Positions 13,715 to 24,343 of a stretch of DNA of 64,000 bases are shown piece by piece (position 1 is the first letter of the stretch; each line of letters begins with the position of its first letter). Below the pieces are notes generated by a model, which saw nothing but the letters and a program-made list of their open reading frames with translations, was not told the origin of the DNA and searched no databases. The position numbers were made by a program, and so were the translations under genes. The DNA is from Neelides folsomi (Eukaryota > Arthropoda > Collembola > Neelipleona > Neelidae): positions 32,439 to 96,438 of the forward strand of contig JAQGBZ010000245.1 in NCBI GenBank assembly GCA_034687125.1. Direction: 5' to 3'.

Positions 13715-14545
13715 TTAATGAGGAGAAGTAAATTTGTACACAATTCTTTGCCCTTCCTCCAAATTAGTCCTCTGAAGGAATTCTTCAGTCATTGGATATT
13801 TTTCAGCCATGGAAACTTTATCGACAACTTCAGTCCAATGTTCAAAAAACATCCGAATGTCTTCTTCATCGACGCTTCGTGGCGGACCGCCGAATTTACT
13901 CTTGTCGTATTTAACCGTCTCCATTAAATATCTGAACGGGACATCTAACCAACATCAAAATATACAATTAAATAATTAACTAAATATACAAAAAATATGT
14001 TGAAATTAACATAAAAATATTAATTTTATTATAACATTTATATCAAGTTAATTTATTTATATTTTAATTAATCGATATTTACCTTTTAGTAATTTCCTCA
14101 TTGTTTGAATGTATTTTTCCCTGAGTGGATATTCAATTGCAATGAAAGCCCCACGATCCCAAACGGAGTCAAACGGCCCAAATTGCTCATAAGGACAAGT
14201 AAAGAAATCTCCGTGGTAAATCACAATCGTCCCATCGGCATTGGAATAAGTCGAATTGTCCGAGTTGAATTTCAAATTGAGTGAATTTTCCTCGTTGAGC
14301 ATTTCGATCGCTTCCTTCACCCCTTCGACCCCAAAAACCCGATGACCCAAAGAGGCCAAATACGCAACATCTTTCGATTTCCCACAAAGAGGAACGAAGA
14401 TTTTCTGATTTTCTTTTTCCCAAGTCAAGAAAGGAAGAAATTCAGTTAAGATTGGATTGATGTCGTTCATGTGCCATCCGGTTTCTTTCGTCTCCCATCG
14501 GTTCTTCCAAAATCCAATGTTGGACGGATCTGTTTCGGTTGCCAT
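13715..14545 (-). CDS. TPMT: Thiopurine S-methyltransferase-like SAM methyltransferase
   Basis: Two exons, 14083-14545 and 13715-13944, join in phase (donor after codon position 1) to 230 residues, close to the usual TPMT length. Class I SAM-dependent fold: N-terminal FWKNRWETKETGWH, the SAM-site segment IFVPLCGKSKDVAYLASLGH, GVEGVKEAIEML, YHGDFF, then WDRGAFIAI, with a C-terminal FRYLMETVKYDKSKFGGPP. The family transfers methyl groups from S-adenosylmethionine to sulphur (or selenium) in small aromatic compounds and acts in the cytosol. The natural substrate is not known. No breaks. Confidence 0.9.
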
Positions 14546-15582
14546 TTAACTAAATAATTAAACAATGATTTGTTAATTTATAAAATTATTTTAATTAATA
14601 ATTAAGTGTCGATTAATAATCGAACAATATCAATACTTAAGATTTAATGTAGTACGTTAATTAAATTCTTAATTGTCTTTAGCTTATGGAAGACAAGAAA
14701 TGAAATGATGACAAATAAGATACACCAAGTAAGAATTAATTATAAATCACGATATTTACAGTACAGAGTACAAAGACCAAAAGAACACGTGGAGTTTGAG
14801 GATTTGATGAATTTGAATTGTAAGTTCAAGGATTTAAAAACTCTAATTTAACACATGCAATTATTTCAACCTTTGTAATGTATGAACTCAACGTTAAAAT
14901 TCTTATCTCTCTTTGTCTTGAAATTGGAAATCTCTTCGGTAAAAATTAAATAAATCTCGGGGATTTAATTGTGGCAAGTGAAGTTGAGCGAGGAGTAAAA
15001 ATGAAAAGGAATTGGTTTTATGAGACAATTGAATGGAGCTCTAAATGTTGAAAGGAAACATGCGGGTAATTTTACTCTCACTATTTTTCCTATTTAATCT
15101 CGATTAAGTCGGAGATTAAATTTGATCTATTAACTTCATTGCTTAATGGTCATCTTAACCTTCCAGTGAAATTATAGGGGCAAAGGCGTACGAATTGAAC
15201 AAGAAAGTCATTCAGCTCATTCAAGGTTATCTGTCATCAATTTTGATAAACAAAAGTCATTCCAATTTCAATTTCTTTTACTTCAATTGCTTTAGATTAA
15301 ATATTTACCTAATTAATAAGTTAACAGTAATTTAATCTATCCTTGAATTACAGTTACAATTAAACAAATCCTCAAATTCATTTAGTTAATGTCTTTATTG
15401 TAGATTGAATTAATTTGCTTATTTTATCTGTTTCAAGGTCCACTTGTGAACTTGTAATGTAATAATTATAGTTTTGATAGATTATAAAATAATATGAAAC
15501 TTTAGCGTAATGAATTTACTACTTAAAGTCATAAATTGGAAGCCGATTAAAATTTAAATGTTTTTATCTTAGATTTGTTCAA
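14546..15582. other. Intergenic gap
   Basis: Lies between the divergent TPMT-like (minus) and VHL (plus) genes, so it should carry both promoters. The ATG of VHL follows closely on a TCTTAG, so a 5' UTR intron is possible. Nothing else seen. Confidence 0.4.
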
Positions 15583-16419
15583 ATGTCTGCTGAGGATTGC
15601 GACCGTGATGGAATTATTAAATCAAAATCAAGCACGAAATCTTCACACGTCCGATTCACAAATAAAACAGCGAGGAAAGTCGATGTAATTTGGATTAATT
15701 ATGAAGGAGTTAGAGTTAAATACAAAGTGAGTTAAATCAATATTTAAATCAACTATAATCTTTTCGTTATATTACTGATAGTTTAATTCTTATACAGGGT
15801 TAAAGTATTTGAGTACCTAGGTTAGGTTAGATTAAGTATTCTACTTAAACTTCACTAAATTTAACTTAACTATTATCTTAAAGATTCAAAATTTATTTTA
15901 TTTTAATTTCTTAGACCCTTGAACCGAATGAATTTTACGATGTGACTTCTTTTGTGACCCATCCTTGGATATTCAGAGATTCAGAACTCCACACGAATTT
16001 GGTCGTAAATTCAAAAGAAGTCTTCGACTGTCCAGAAGTATAATAAAATAATATTTAAACACTAATTAACAAATTACAAGTAATAATAAATTAATAATAA
16101 TTGCAATTTTTGTTAAATTAACTTTTAGTTAATTCACTATATTCACCATTTCGTATGATTTAACTAATCAAAATTATTGTTTCGTTCTCAGCAATTGGCA
16201 ATTCGTAAAGGTTCGTCAATTCGTCCAATTCGCAATTCAGTCATAATTTCTCTTCCTCTTTTCCCTCTGAGGGAATGTGCTATCCAAACAGTTCAAAGAG
16301 CTCTGAATGATCCGAAAGACGCATTCAAACTTGAACTACCCGGGGAAATTCAAAAAGAGCTCTACCGACGGTGCAATTTTAAAAATAATGGAAATCCATC
16401 AAGACAAAATCGCATGTAA
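15583..16419 (+). CDS. VHL: von Hippel-Lindau tumour suppressor homologue
   Basis: Exons 15583-15726, 15915-16037 and 16192-16419 (all phase 0) give 164 residues. Exons 1-2 form the beta domain: HVRFTNKTARKVDVIWINYE, TLEPNEFYDVTSFVTHPWIF, RDSELHTNLVVN. Exon 3 forms the alpha domain: FPLRECAIQTVQRALNDP. The order and the WIN(Y)(E)G and HPW(I)FRD segments follow animal VHL. VHL is the substrate receptor of a cullin-2 E3 ligase that binds hydroxylated HIF-alpha and directs it to degradation when oxygen is present. The three-exon layout is like that of other animals. The protein lacks the long acidic N-terminal extension of human VHL. Confidence 0.88.
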
Positions 16420-17043
16420 AAACTACATTAATAAAAATAAAAAATTTATTATTTCTATTTTAATAAAACTATTCAATCTCTTCCTAATCTCTCTCTGTAA
16501 ACATTTATCGTTAATTTTATTTAACAATTCGATTCAATCAACGCCAGATTTAATAATTTTCATTCAAAGAGTTTTATTCTTAATTCATATTCTTTTATTG
16601 CCAAATGAAATTATATATTTATTTACACTTAAAACTACTATTATAAAATAAACCATTGTGGCCTTCTTTTTCTAGTTTATTAATCATGTAGTGAATTTAC
16701 TATTATCTTAAGATTAAATTATAAATTTATATGAAATACGCGATTTCTATTTAAACGCTGAATAAAGTTTAACTTTACATAAATTTCCAAAATTGTTCGT
16801 TAATTGCCATTATAGTAAAAGTAAAATTAAAATTAACAATTGCATAATTTACATTAAAATAAGATTATTTTGTTCTAAGATTAAATTGTTACCAAATTTA
16901 TTTACAATTTTACTTTTAACAATAATTCAAACAATCAAACAAAAAATTTAAAAAAACATTCTTCAAAGAAATGTTCCCAAAAATCGAAAAGTTAAATTCG
17001 GTGAAAGTTCAAACAAGCTAAAAGCTGCCTTTAATTTCCGAAT
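16420..17043. other. Intergenic gap
   Basis: AT-rich. The first part is probably the 3' UTR of the VHL gene (AATAAA-like words after 16420). Nothing else supported. Confidence 0.4.
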
Positions 17044-17745
17044 ATGGCGCCAACTCTTAATCTCTTCTTTGTTTTATCAACAATCTGGCTTCATTTAGTT
17101 CCCCACATTTCCTGCCACCGTAAAACTCTCAAAATGGCATTTCTCAAGCGGACCGAGCCGATCGGCGCAAAACCCAACGACGAATGCAATTTGGAAGATT
17201 GGACCAAATTCGTCGCTTCATTTTACGAAGAATCCCTCCGTGGCGCAGAAACGAAATACAGTAAAGAAATCCGATACAAAAATGAAATCGGGAGGGAATT
17301 GATGCCGTGGATCCGAGTCGGACGATTCCCTGATGAATGGCGGAACACGAGAAAGTAAATTGTTTTGGGCCGTCCGTTGGAACCTCCACAACCTGCGATG
17401 GTCAGCTACAGAAAAGATGAGGTTTATTCAACGGCGGACAAAGGAGCGATGATGAGGAATTATAGAAAATTCTAAATCGGTGATTATCCGCTGAAATGTG
17501 TCAATAACACAAGGAATGGGAAATCCGTCTGCATGTGTTTTCAAATTCCGGATTTGTTTGAGTTTGATGAGAAGTACAATGACTGCAGAGCGAAGCCGGG
17601 AGCTTTTTGTGACTATTTGGTTAAATGTGTTCATACACATAAATGCCAAGAACATGAATGCGTGGTTAGAACAAGCGATGAAACCAAAACTCGATTTGTG
17701 GGAATTTTATTTTTCGGACTTTATTTAAAAAAAAAATTATTTTAA
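17044..17745 (+). pseudogene. Secreted Cys-rich ORF with two in-frame TAA codons
   Basis: One frame runs from ATG at 17044 to TAA at 17743, interrupted only by TAA at 17356 and TAA at about 17473. The coding look continues unchanged across both: EWRNTRK, stop, IVLGRPLEPPQPAMV ... MRNYRKF, stop, IGDYPLKCVNNTRNGKSVC. The N-terminus MAPTLNLFFVLSTIWLHLV is a signal peptide; the last third has eight or so Cys residues (CMCFQIPDLFEFDEKYNDC, CDYLVKCVHTHKC) and a hydrophobic end. Small introns could in principle remove the stops (the first lies in GTAAAT), but no good acceptor pair keeps the frame. Most likely a recent pseudogene; sequence error or stop-codon readthrough are alternatives. Family not recognised. 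Confidence 0.55.
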
Positions 17746-17896
17746 TAAAACATTAATCATTATCTTATATAAATGTTTTCACACTAATTGTAATTAATTA
17801 ATAAAACATTCAATTTAATCTGCAATTTAATTATTCATCATCTGTAACGTTTGATTTGAAATTATTAAATAAATCATTTATTATTATTATTATTAT

Positions 17897-18519
17897 CTAA
17901 ATGACTTTAGTTAACTCTTCATCTTCATAATTAACTTTCTCATAATCGGCCGTTAAAATTTTATTTGGATTTGTAAAGTTATTAACCGTTATAATGCCAC
18001 GATTTCTCTTTTTACTTTTGAGTATAATGAATACTAAAGCAATTCCAATGCAAGATAAAAGCAAACTCACAAATACAGATATAAATATGGTAAAATTTTT
18101 AGAATTCATGTTTTCAAGAATTTCTTTTCCCTTTTCAGCTTCTTTTTGAACTACTCCAACAAACGTTTTGACTTCGGGTGCATTCGAAATTGCATTGGTT
18201 GTTTTAAATATAGTTGGGTGAGTTGGAGTTTGAGAAATAGAAACAGTGACTAAAGGATATTGTGGGAAATATTCTTTTGGAACTCTGAATCTCGTTACTG
18301 GAGGAAATTCTTCATTTTGCAAAGACACAATTTGAAGAATTGTTAATATAACGAATAGGAAATAAGATCTAAAAAAATTAATAAAATTAATTCAATGGAT
18401 TTGACAATATTTAGTAATTTATGTAAAACCATTAGACCATCACATTGATGAAATTGATAATAAATATAAAAGGGCTATATAAATTTACATTACCTCAATA
18501 TTAGAAGATTTAAAGCCAT
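17897..18519 (-). CDS. Small type I membrane protein, orphan
   Basis: Two exons, 18494-18519 and 17897-18368, join in phase to 165 residues. The start MALNLLILRSYFLFVILTIL is a signal peptide. A Thr/Pro-rich outer part follows (TVSISQTPTHPTIF), then one membrane helix (FTIFISVFVSLLLSCIGIAL), a basic stop-transfer segment (KSKKRNR) and a cytoplasmic tail with Tyr and acidic residues (ADYEKVNYEDEELTKVI). The plan is that of a small surface receptor or adaptor. No family recognised. Confidence 0.65.
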
Positions 18520-18660
18520 ATTGTGAAAGTTAATGGTCTTAATCAGAATCAGAGTTACTTAGTTGGTGCGTAAAATTTAAATATTAATTTTTAAATCCAG
18601 CGTTAAAGTTTTTATAGCTTCCATTGGGGCCTTTACTTCAATGTTATCTTTTAGATTTTT

Positions 18661-21600
18661 TTAAATTATTCCGGTTGGGGTAAAGAATCTGGGCCCTGAA
18701 AGTGGGCACATGTGCCCAAGTGGACCCAAATTGTGGCACATTGGACCCTAACAAATAATATGATATTTTTTATATAAATAGTTATATTATACATAGATAA
18801 ATGTAATATGTTACTAATGATAAGTATTAGTAAAAGTATAAACATACGCTTTTCCTTTGTGGAAGATCTTTATCGCCATCGCTGTCACTATTATCTTCAG
18901 AATCTGATCCATTGTTATCCAATGGTTCGACTTGGCGGGTTTCATTAAGCTTAAAATTTCAGCATATAAATTACAAAGTATTTCAAAGCTTAGATGATTA
19001 TTTTTAATAAAACAGAGGTTTAAATATTTTTACATTTAACCATTTCTCCAAGTATTTTTCGCCTCCATCATACCCAAAGGGATATTCAGATTCCAGGCCC
19101 CAATCGCGTATAAGGAAAATTACTTGTTCAAATGGAGTTTTATCATTGACTTCACAAGTTTTAGCCAATTTACCACAGTCGCTAAATAACTAATGAAATA
19201 ATCATAATTAAATATTTTAATAAATAGAAATCTTGAAAAATTTAAACTTGGCTGACTCGGCTTTTAATTTTATTTTTAGAGTTTCTAGAGAAAATTAATT
19301 TTTTTTATTAATTAAATTTATTATTTTTATGTTATAATGCTCACATGATAAATAATGGGGCAAGTAGAGTGTATGTTAGAGTAAAATACAATTACTCACT
19401 CACTACAACAAAAAAACTTTCAAGACTAAATAAAGATACTGAAGATGAATTTAGTTCTAAACTCCATACACAGCGAAAAGTATTGAAGAATAACACCTAT
19501 TCAATCCTTCTTAAAGACCAATTTATATAATAAACATTTTAACCATATTCTAGTTTTAACTAGATACAGTATACCTAATATAATTTTATCCTAATTTTAT
19601 ATTTATACTAAAATTCCTTATAATGATTATATATAATAATTTTATTTTTTATAATATTATTTTGATAAGTTCTAATAAGTTTACTACTTATGTATCTTTT
19701 TGCTTAATATCCCTTTTTGCTTAGGGTTGTATTAAGATATCCAATATTTATGTACTCTCCTGAATAATCTATTATTAGTATATGAGTCAGGCTCACTCAC
19801 ATGTACAGCGAATCATTAAAAGTACCCGAATCTCTGATAACTGATTTGAAAAAACTTTCGGAATTAATTCCGCACAAGAGAGAATTTTGGAAATCTTTGG
19901 ATTATATACTGTATTCAATAAAAATTAGGGTTTAATAAATATACAAATTATATCTTTATTTTGATGTTCAATTTAAAAATTTAAAAGTGGCTATTCTGTA
20001 TTTGATAATCAATGAAAATCTACATACACATTGCTTCAAATCTTTTCACATACCATGTAGTCTCAACCATATGAAGTTCATAACTTTTATTCCCTTTATT
20101 CGATTATTCTATAATTTTAGCCTAATATACTCTAACATATGAACTAACAAACCACCAATTATAAGACAATTTAGTTAACTATGATCAAAATTAAAAATCA
20201 CTATATGGGGGAAATGAGATTTTGGATAGAGCAAGTATTGAAATACATAAGATTTTAAGATGTTTTGACAAATAATGTTTTTAATATATTAATGTAATAT
20301 GATGTTAAATTATCAAACATAACTAAGCGATAAATAATTTCATTTTTCTTTTGTTCTTTATTCCGATATGGGACTTGGTAAAAAACTTCTATTGACCTAA
20401 GAAAATTAATCATAAAATTACATGAAAGAAGTTTAGGTTACATAAAAATTGCAAAAAGGTTGTGTTTAAGTCGATCCACTGTGTGATCAATAGTTAAAAA
20501 ATATATAACAGGCTTAATTGGAAATAAGTTACGAAGTGGTCCCCCACGCAAAACATCTATTCGTATAGATAGGTCAATTAAACGGAAAGTCACAATTGAT
20601 CCATTCCTATCTTCATGTCAAATCTCTTGTGAAATTCAAGATCAATTTGATGTCAAGATTTCACCAGTAACTGTGCAAAGGCGTTTAAAAGAAATTGGCA
20701 AAGTTTCTCGTGTTGCCAGAAAGAAGCCCCTATTGAAACCAGGACACGTCAAAGCAAAATTGAAGTGGGTCAAGAATCATCGAGATTAGACAATGGAGCA
20801 ATGGAAAGACGTATTATGGTCAGACGAAAGTCCATATTACTTGTTTGGTCATGGAAAAGGTCGAAACGTCTGGAGGGAACCCGGGACATCTTTAAATCCG
20901 AGGTATGTACAACCAACCGTTAAACACCGTGGAGGTAAAGAGAAAGCAGCTTTTACTTCATATGATTCATGTGTTTACTTTTAGTTTCCGTGATGGTTTG
21001 GGGTTCTATGGGGTATGGAGAAGTTGGAAAACTTCACATCATCAATGGGATTATGAAAAAAAAAATTACATTAAAATACTCGAAGGCAATTTGAAAGAAT
21101 CTGCGAGAATGGCAGGAATGCCAAGAAAGTACATCTTTCAACAGGACAATGATCCGAAGCATACTTCTAAAATTGTGAAGTCTTGATTTGCAAAAACCAA
21201 AATAAATGTTCTTCCGTGACCTGCCCAGAGTCCAGACATGAATTCCATCGAACATCTCTGGGCTTACATGGAGAAAAAGCTAAATAAAAGAAGGCCAAAA
21301 AACAAAAATGACCTGATCGCTATTTTGAAGGAGACTTGGTCCAACATCGACCCAGAAGTGCCTCGGAAACGCGTCGAATTGATGCCGAAAAGAGTTGCTG
21401 ATTTTATCAAGGCGAAGGGAAATCGCAGCAGTTATTAAAATTAAATTAAAGCATGTAATCCACATTTTAAGTAAATGTGTGTGAATACTTATGTTCTATC
21501 CAAAATCTCATTTCCCGCATATAGTGATTTTTAATTTTGATCATAGTTAACTAAATTGTCTTATAATTGGTGGTTTGTTAGTTCATATGTTAGAGTATAT

Positions 21601-22677
21601 TAGGCTAAAATTATAGAATAATCGAATAAAGGGAATAAAAGTTATGAACTTCATATGGTTGAGACTACATGGTATGTGAAAAGAAGTGAAGCAATGTGTA
21701 CACATAATTTTTATAAAGAATTTTAAAAAAATGTTAAATAATTGATACCACTAGAAACGCTTAAAATAAAATTAACAGCCGAGTCAGCCCAGTTTAAATT
21801 TTTCAAAGCCATTTATATAACGAACATGAAACATAGTTTAAATAATGTAAATAATTTCTAAAGTATTCAATTTAACCTTTAAATTGTTAATGACGTCACT
21901 CTTAATCTCATTTCTGATATTGTAGATTTGGATAGTACTAATCAAGGTACTCATAGCAAATATATTTGCAGCGTCCTTGAAAGAGGTTTGACTGTCATTT
22001 GTACCCTTTGTAAAATAATGATTATATGAACAATTTACTTACATTCAACATTATATAATTTAAGTAAAAGTAAAACTATTAATTTGTTAAACTAGTTATA
22101 TTCCTTTATAATAATACCTGTGTATCGATAAGTACAACGGCAATTTCTTGCTTACCCGACCTGACAACAAAAATTTCGTTCCAAACAACAATGCCATTTG
22201 TCGTACTGTTGATTCCTCCCTTCCATCTAAATCCTGAAAGCGGCTCATTGTTATTGGTCACCCAATGTTTGTTATTTTGATGCTGAAATAAAAAAAAATG
22301 CTTTGTATTTTTGTAAATTCTTTGAATCCGATTTTCTTGATTTTTTCCATGGAAAATGAATGGATAATGAATGGATAATTTAATTTTAACAAAAGCTATG
22401 TTGATATTAAATGAAATATACTTTAAATGTTCTATTTATTATTTACGTTTTCGTTTGCTCTGAAGTATCGTATGAAGAAATTAAGCAAAAATGATTTTCC
22501 TTCTCTTGTAGACCCAGCAATGGAAATAACTACAACCGGCAAGTCTTTCACTTTTTCACCAGAGAATAACTCACCCAATTTAGTTTCGTCAAGATGGAAT
22601 TTATTATTTTTAAATTTCACTATTTGTACTCCGTGAAATGTTTTCTTTTTCTTCTTAATTTTTTCTTTATTTTTCAT
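18661..22677 (-). CDS. Atlastin/GBP-like dynamin-family GTPase, short C-terminus
   Basis: Exons 22447-22677, 22118-22282, 21877-22005, 19034-19189 and 18848-18949, all phase 0, encode a GB1/RHD3 G domain; a last exon at 18661-18747 is a guess. Exon 1 has the P-loop in SIAGSTREGKSFLLNFF and a Lys-rich start; exon 2 has EPLSGFRWKGGINSTTNGI and LIDTQ; exon 3 continues with GTNDSQTSFKDAANIFAMST; exon 4 has the RD motif in VIFLIRDWGLESEYPFGYDG. These are the atlastin landmarks. Atlastins fuse ER membranes and need a helical bundle, two membrane helices and an amphipathic tail, none of which is found here. Instead, exon 5 is acidic (GSDSEDNSDSDGDKD). The product of about 260-290 residues would be a soluble G domain only. 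The intron between exons 3 and 4 (19190-21876) holds a Tc1 transposon. Confidence 0.8.
20027..20231 (+). repeat. Left terminal inverted repeat of the Tc1 element
   Basis: Pairs with 21494-21698. The two arms agree nearly everywhere; differences include CTTCAAATC against CTTCACTTC near the tip and GGGGGAAAT against GCGGGAAAT near the inner end. Confidence 0.9.
21494..21698 (-). repeat. Right terminal inverted repeat of the Tc1 element
   Basis: Reverse complement of 20027-20231, ending GCAATGTG before the flanking TA. Confidence 0.9.
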
Positions 22678-23220
22678 TATTCTTTAATAAAATTTTATCG
22701 CTTTGTAATATATTTTCCTGGATTATTAAAAATTAAAGTGAGATTTTAAAATGCTATAATTATTTCAAATTATAAAAGTTATATAAAATTATAAATATTT
22801 ACAAAACAATTCAATACTTACAATACAGTTGATCTGATTTAAAATGTTTGAAAATCAATTTTCGGTTGTTTTAAGGTTGACTTTAAAGTGAGATTTGAAT
22901 GGAGGTTGAAAGTAAAGTATTTGGCTAATAGGAGAAAAATTCCCACTTTTAGACACTTCCTTCTATGAAGTGAAGATTTTACAACGTTTATATATCCGTA
23001 ATTAATCATCCATCCCTCATCCTTCAAACCGATTATCGGGTACAATATATCTTATTTTATCCCCTTAACTATGTTTGATAGATTGAGTTTAATCTTTCGA
23101 TCAATGAACCCTAGATATAAAAAAAATAAAATTGAAATCTTTACATTTCTTATCTAAGCTTACACTGATAGTTTAATGTTAATGAACTTATATTTAGATA
23201 TACAAATAATATATGCTAAG
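22678..23220. other. Intergenic gap
   Basis: Upstream of the atlastin-like gene. A minus-strand open stretch at 22839-23045 has no recognisable feature. Nothing else supported. Confidence 0.4.
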
Positions 23221-23389
23221 ATTTGGAGTCTCAGCAAAACCATGCTAGAACACCATGTTTCCCTATTCTTATATGTTAGCCTAGGTTAGGTTAGATTGCG
23301 CTAATCACCATTCCTATTCAAATGCACGCTGAAACCATAGAACATGGTTTTGAACCATGGAAAACCATGGTTTTGCAGGGATTCCAAAT
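23221..23389. mobile_element. Candidate short MITE with about 24-bp terminal repeats
   Basis: The left end, ATTTGGAGTCTCAGCAAAAC at 23221, is matched in inverted orientation by GTTTTGCAGGGATTCCAAAT ending at 23389, with three mismatches over 24 bases. The 169-bp interior contains CCTAGGTTAGGTTAGATT and the palindrome AAAACCATGGTTTT. No coding capacity; no clear target duplication. Confidence 0.55.
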
Positions 23390-24343
23390 GTTAGCCATAG
23401 GTATATAATTAATATAATAATATTTGCAATTGTTATATAAAGCTATCGTACCCACTCGGTATGATAGCTATATACTTATAATTTAAAATTTAATTTAAAT
23501 CCATTCAATTCAAGTTAAATAGTTTTATTATACCTACGTACATATTCATAAGTTCTAAAGTTAATCCGCTATGATATATATGTCAATACTTGCTATGATA
23601 TAACTATAAATATTGGAACACTTAGGATTAGTCATTGTTGTAAATCATCAGAACCCTTTAGACTTTTAGAGATTAACGCCGACCTCTAGTGCTTAATTTA
23701 CTCCTAATCTTAATCCTTATTAAATGTTATTCATTTCCCTTCTATTTTCTTCCTTTACGTAAATTGTATCTTTCTACTTTGAACTTTCTTATTCCTTATC
23801 TTTAAATTTACCCACATAATTATACATAGGCACATGCATGTATTATATATTTATAAATAAATAATTTTATTTTTGTTAACCCCAAGTGATTCATTGTAAT
23901 AATAACAATATTTATATAAGCTATTATTGTATTCTAACGTATGATTACCGGCCCTATAAAAGCCCAAGAGAAATCGTACTCTGGATCACTCGGTCCTTAT
24001 ATTTTTTTGGGAGATGACTAGCTGACGCTATCTATCTATTAAGGATTGCTCGTTAACAACGAGTACCTATGGGTAGTGGTGAAAAGTCTTAATAAATTAT
24101 TTGGGGCAAAATTCTTCCGTTCCATTTTTATCACATATATCATAATTTCGTAATAAATTAGAAATTCTTTTTTTTAACGCTAGTGAGAATCCTTCATTCT
24201 CAAACATTTTATAGACCGTCGTGGGTCTCATATAACATCTGTAGGATTCGATATTCTTTTCCTTAAATTAAATAAATTAGCTTTTCTATAATTTACCCGT
24301 GGGGGTAAAATTTACACTCTCAAATTTATACTCTCATTTGATT
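23390..24343 (+). promoter_or_regulatory. Possible 5' LTR/leader of a gypsy-type element
   Basis: The stretch before the gag ORF looks like an LTR plus leader: TATAAAA at 23955-23961 with a GC-richer region after it, and many AT-rich palindromes before it such as GCTATCGTACC/GGTATGATAGC near 23441. A second LTR is not present, so the ends cannot be fixed. Confidence 0.35.

Larger units (their letters stand above)
20027..21698 (+). mobile_element. Tc1-like DNA transposon, full length but inactive
   Basis: An element of 1672 bases that starts CACATTGCTTC and ends GAAGCAATGTG, flanked by TA on both sides (20025-20026 and 21699-21700), the target duplication typical of Tc1/mariner. The terminal inverted repeats are about 205 bases. 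Inside lies a Tc1 transposase on the plus strand (about 20367-21437): N-terminal DNA-binding part with KIAKRLCLSRSTV, then the catalytic D in VLWSDESPYY, the second D in FQQDNDPKHTSK and the E in PDMNSIEHLWAY, which is DD34E spacing. Several stops (for example after SRSTV and after NHRD) and frame breaks make the transposase non-functional. It sits in an intron of the minus-strand atlastin-like gene. Confidence 0.92.
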
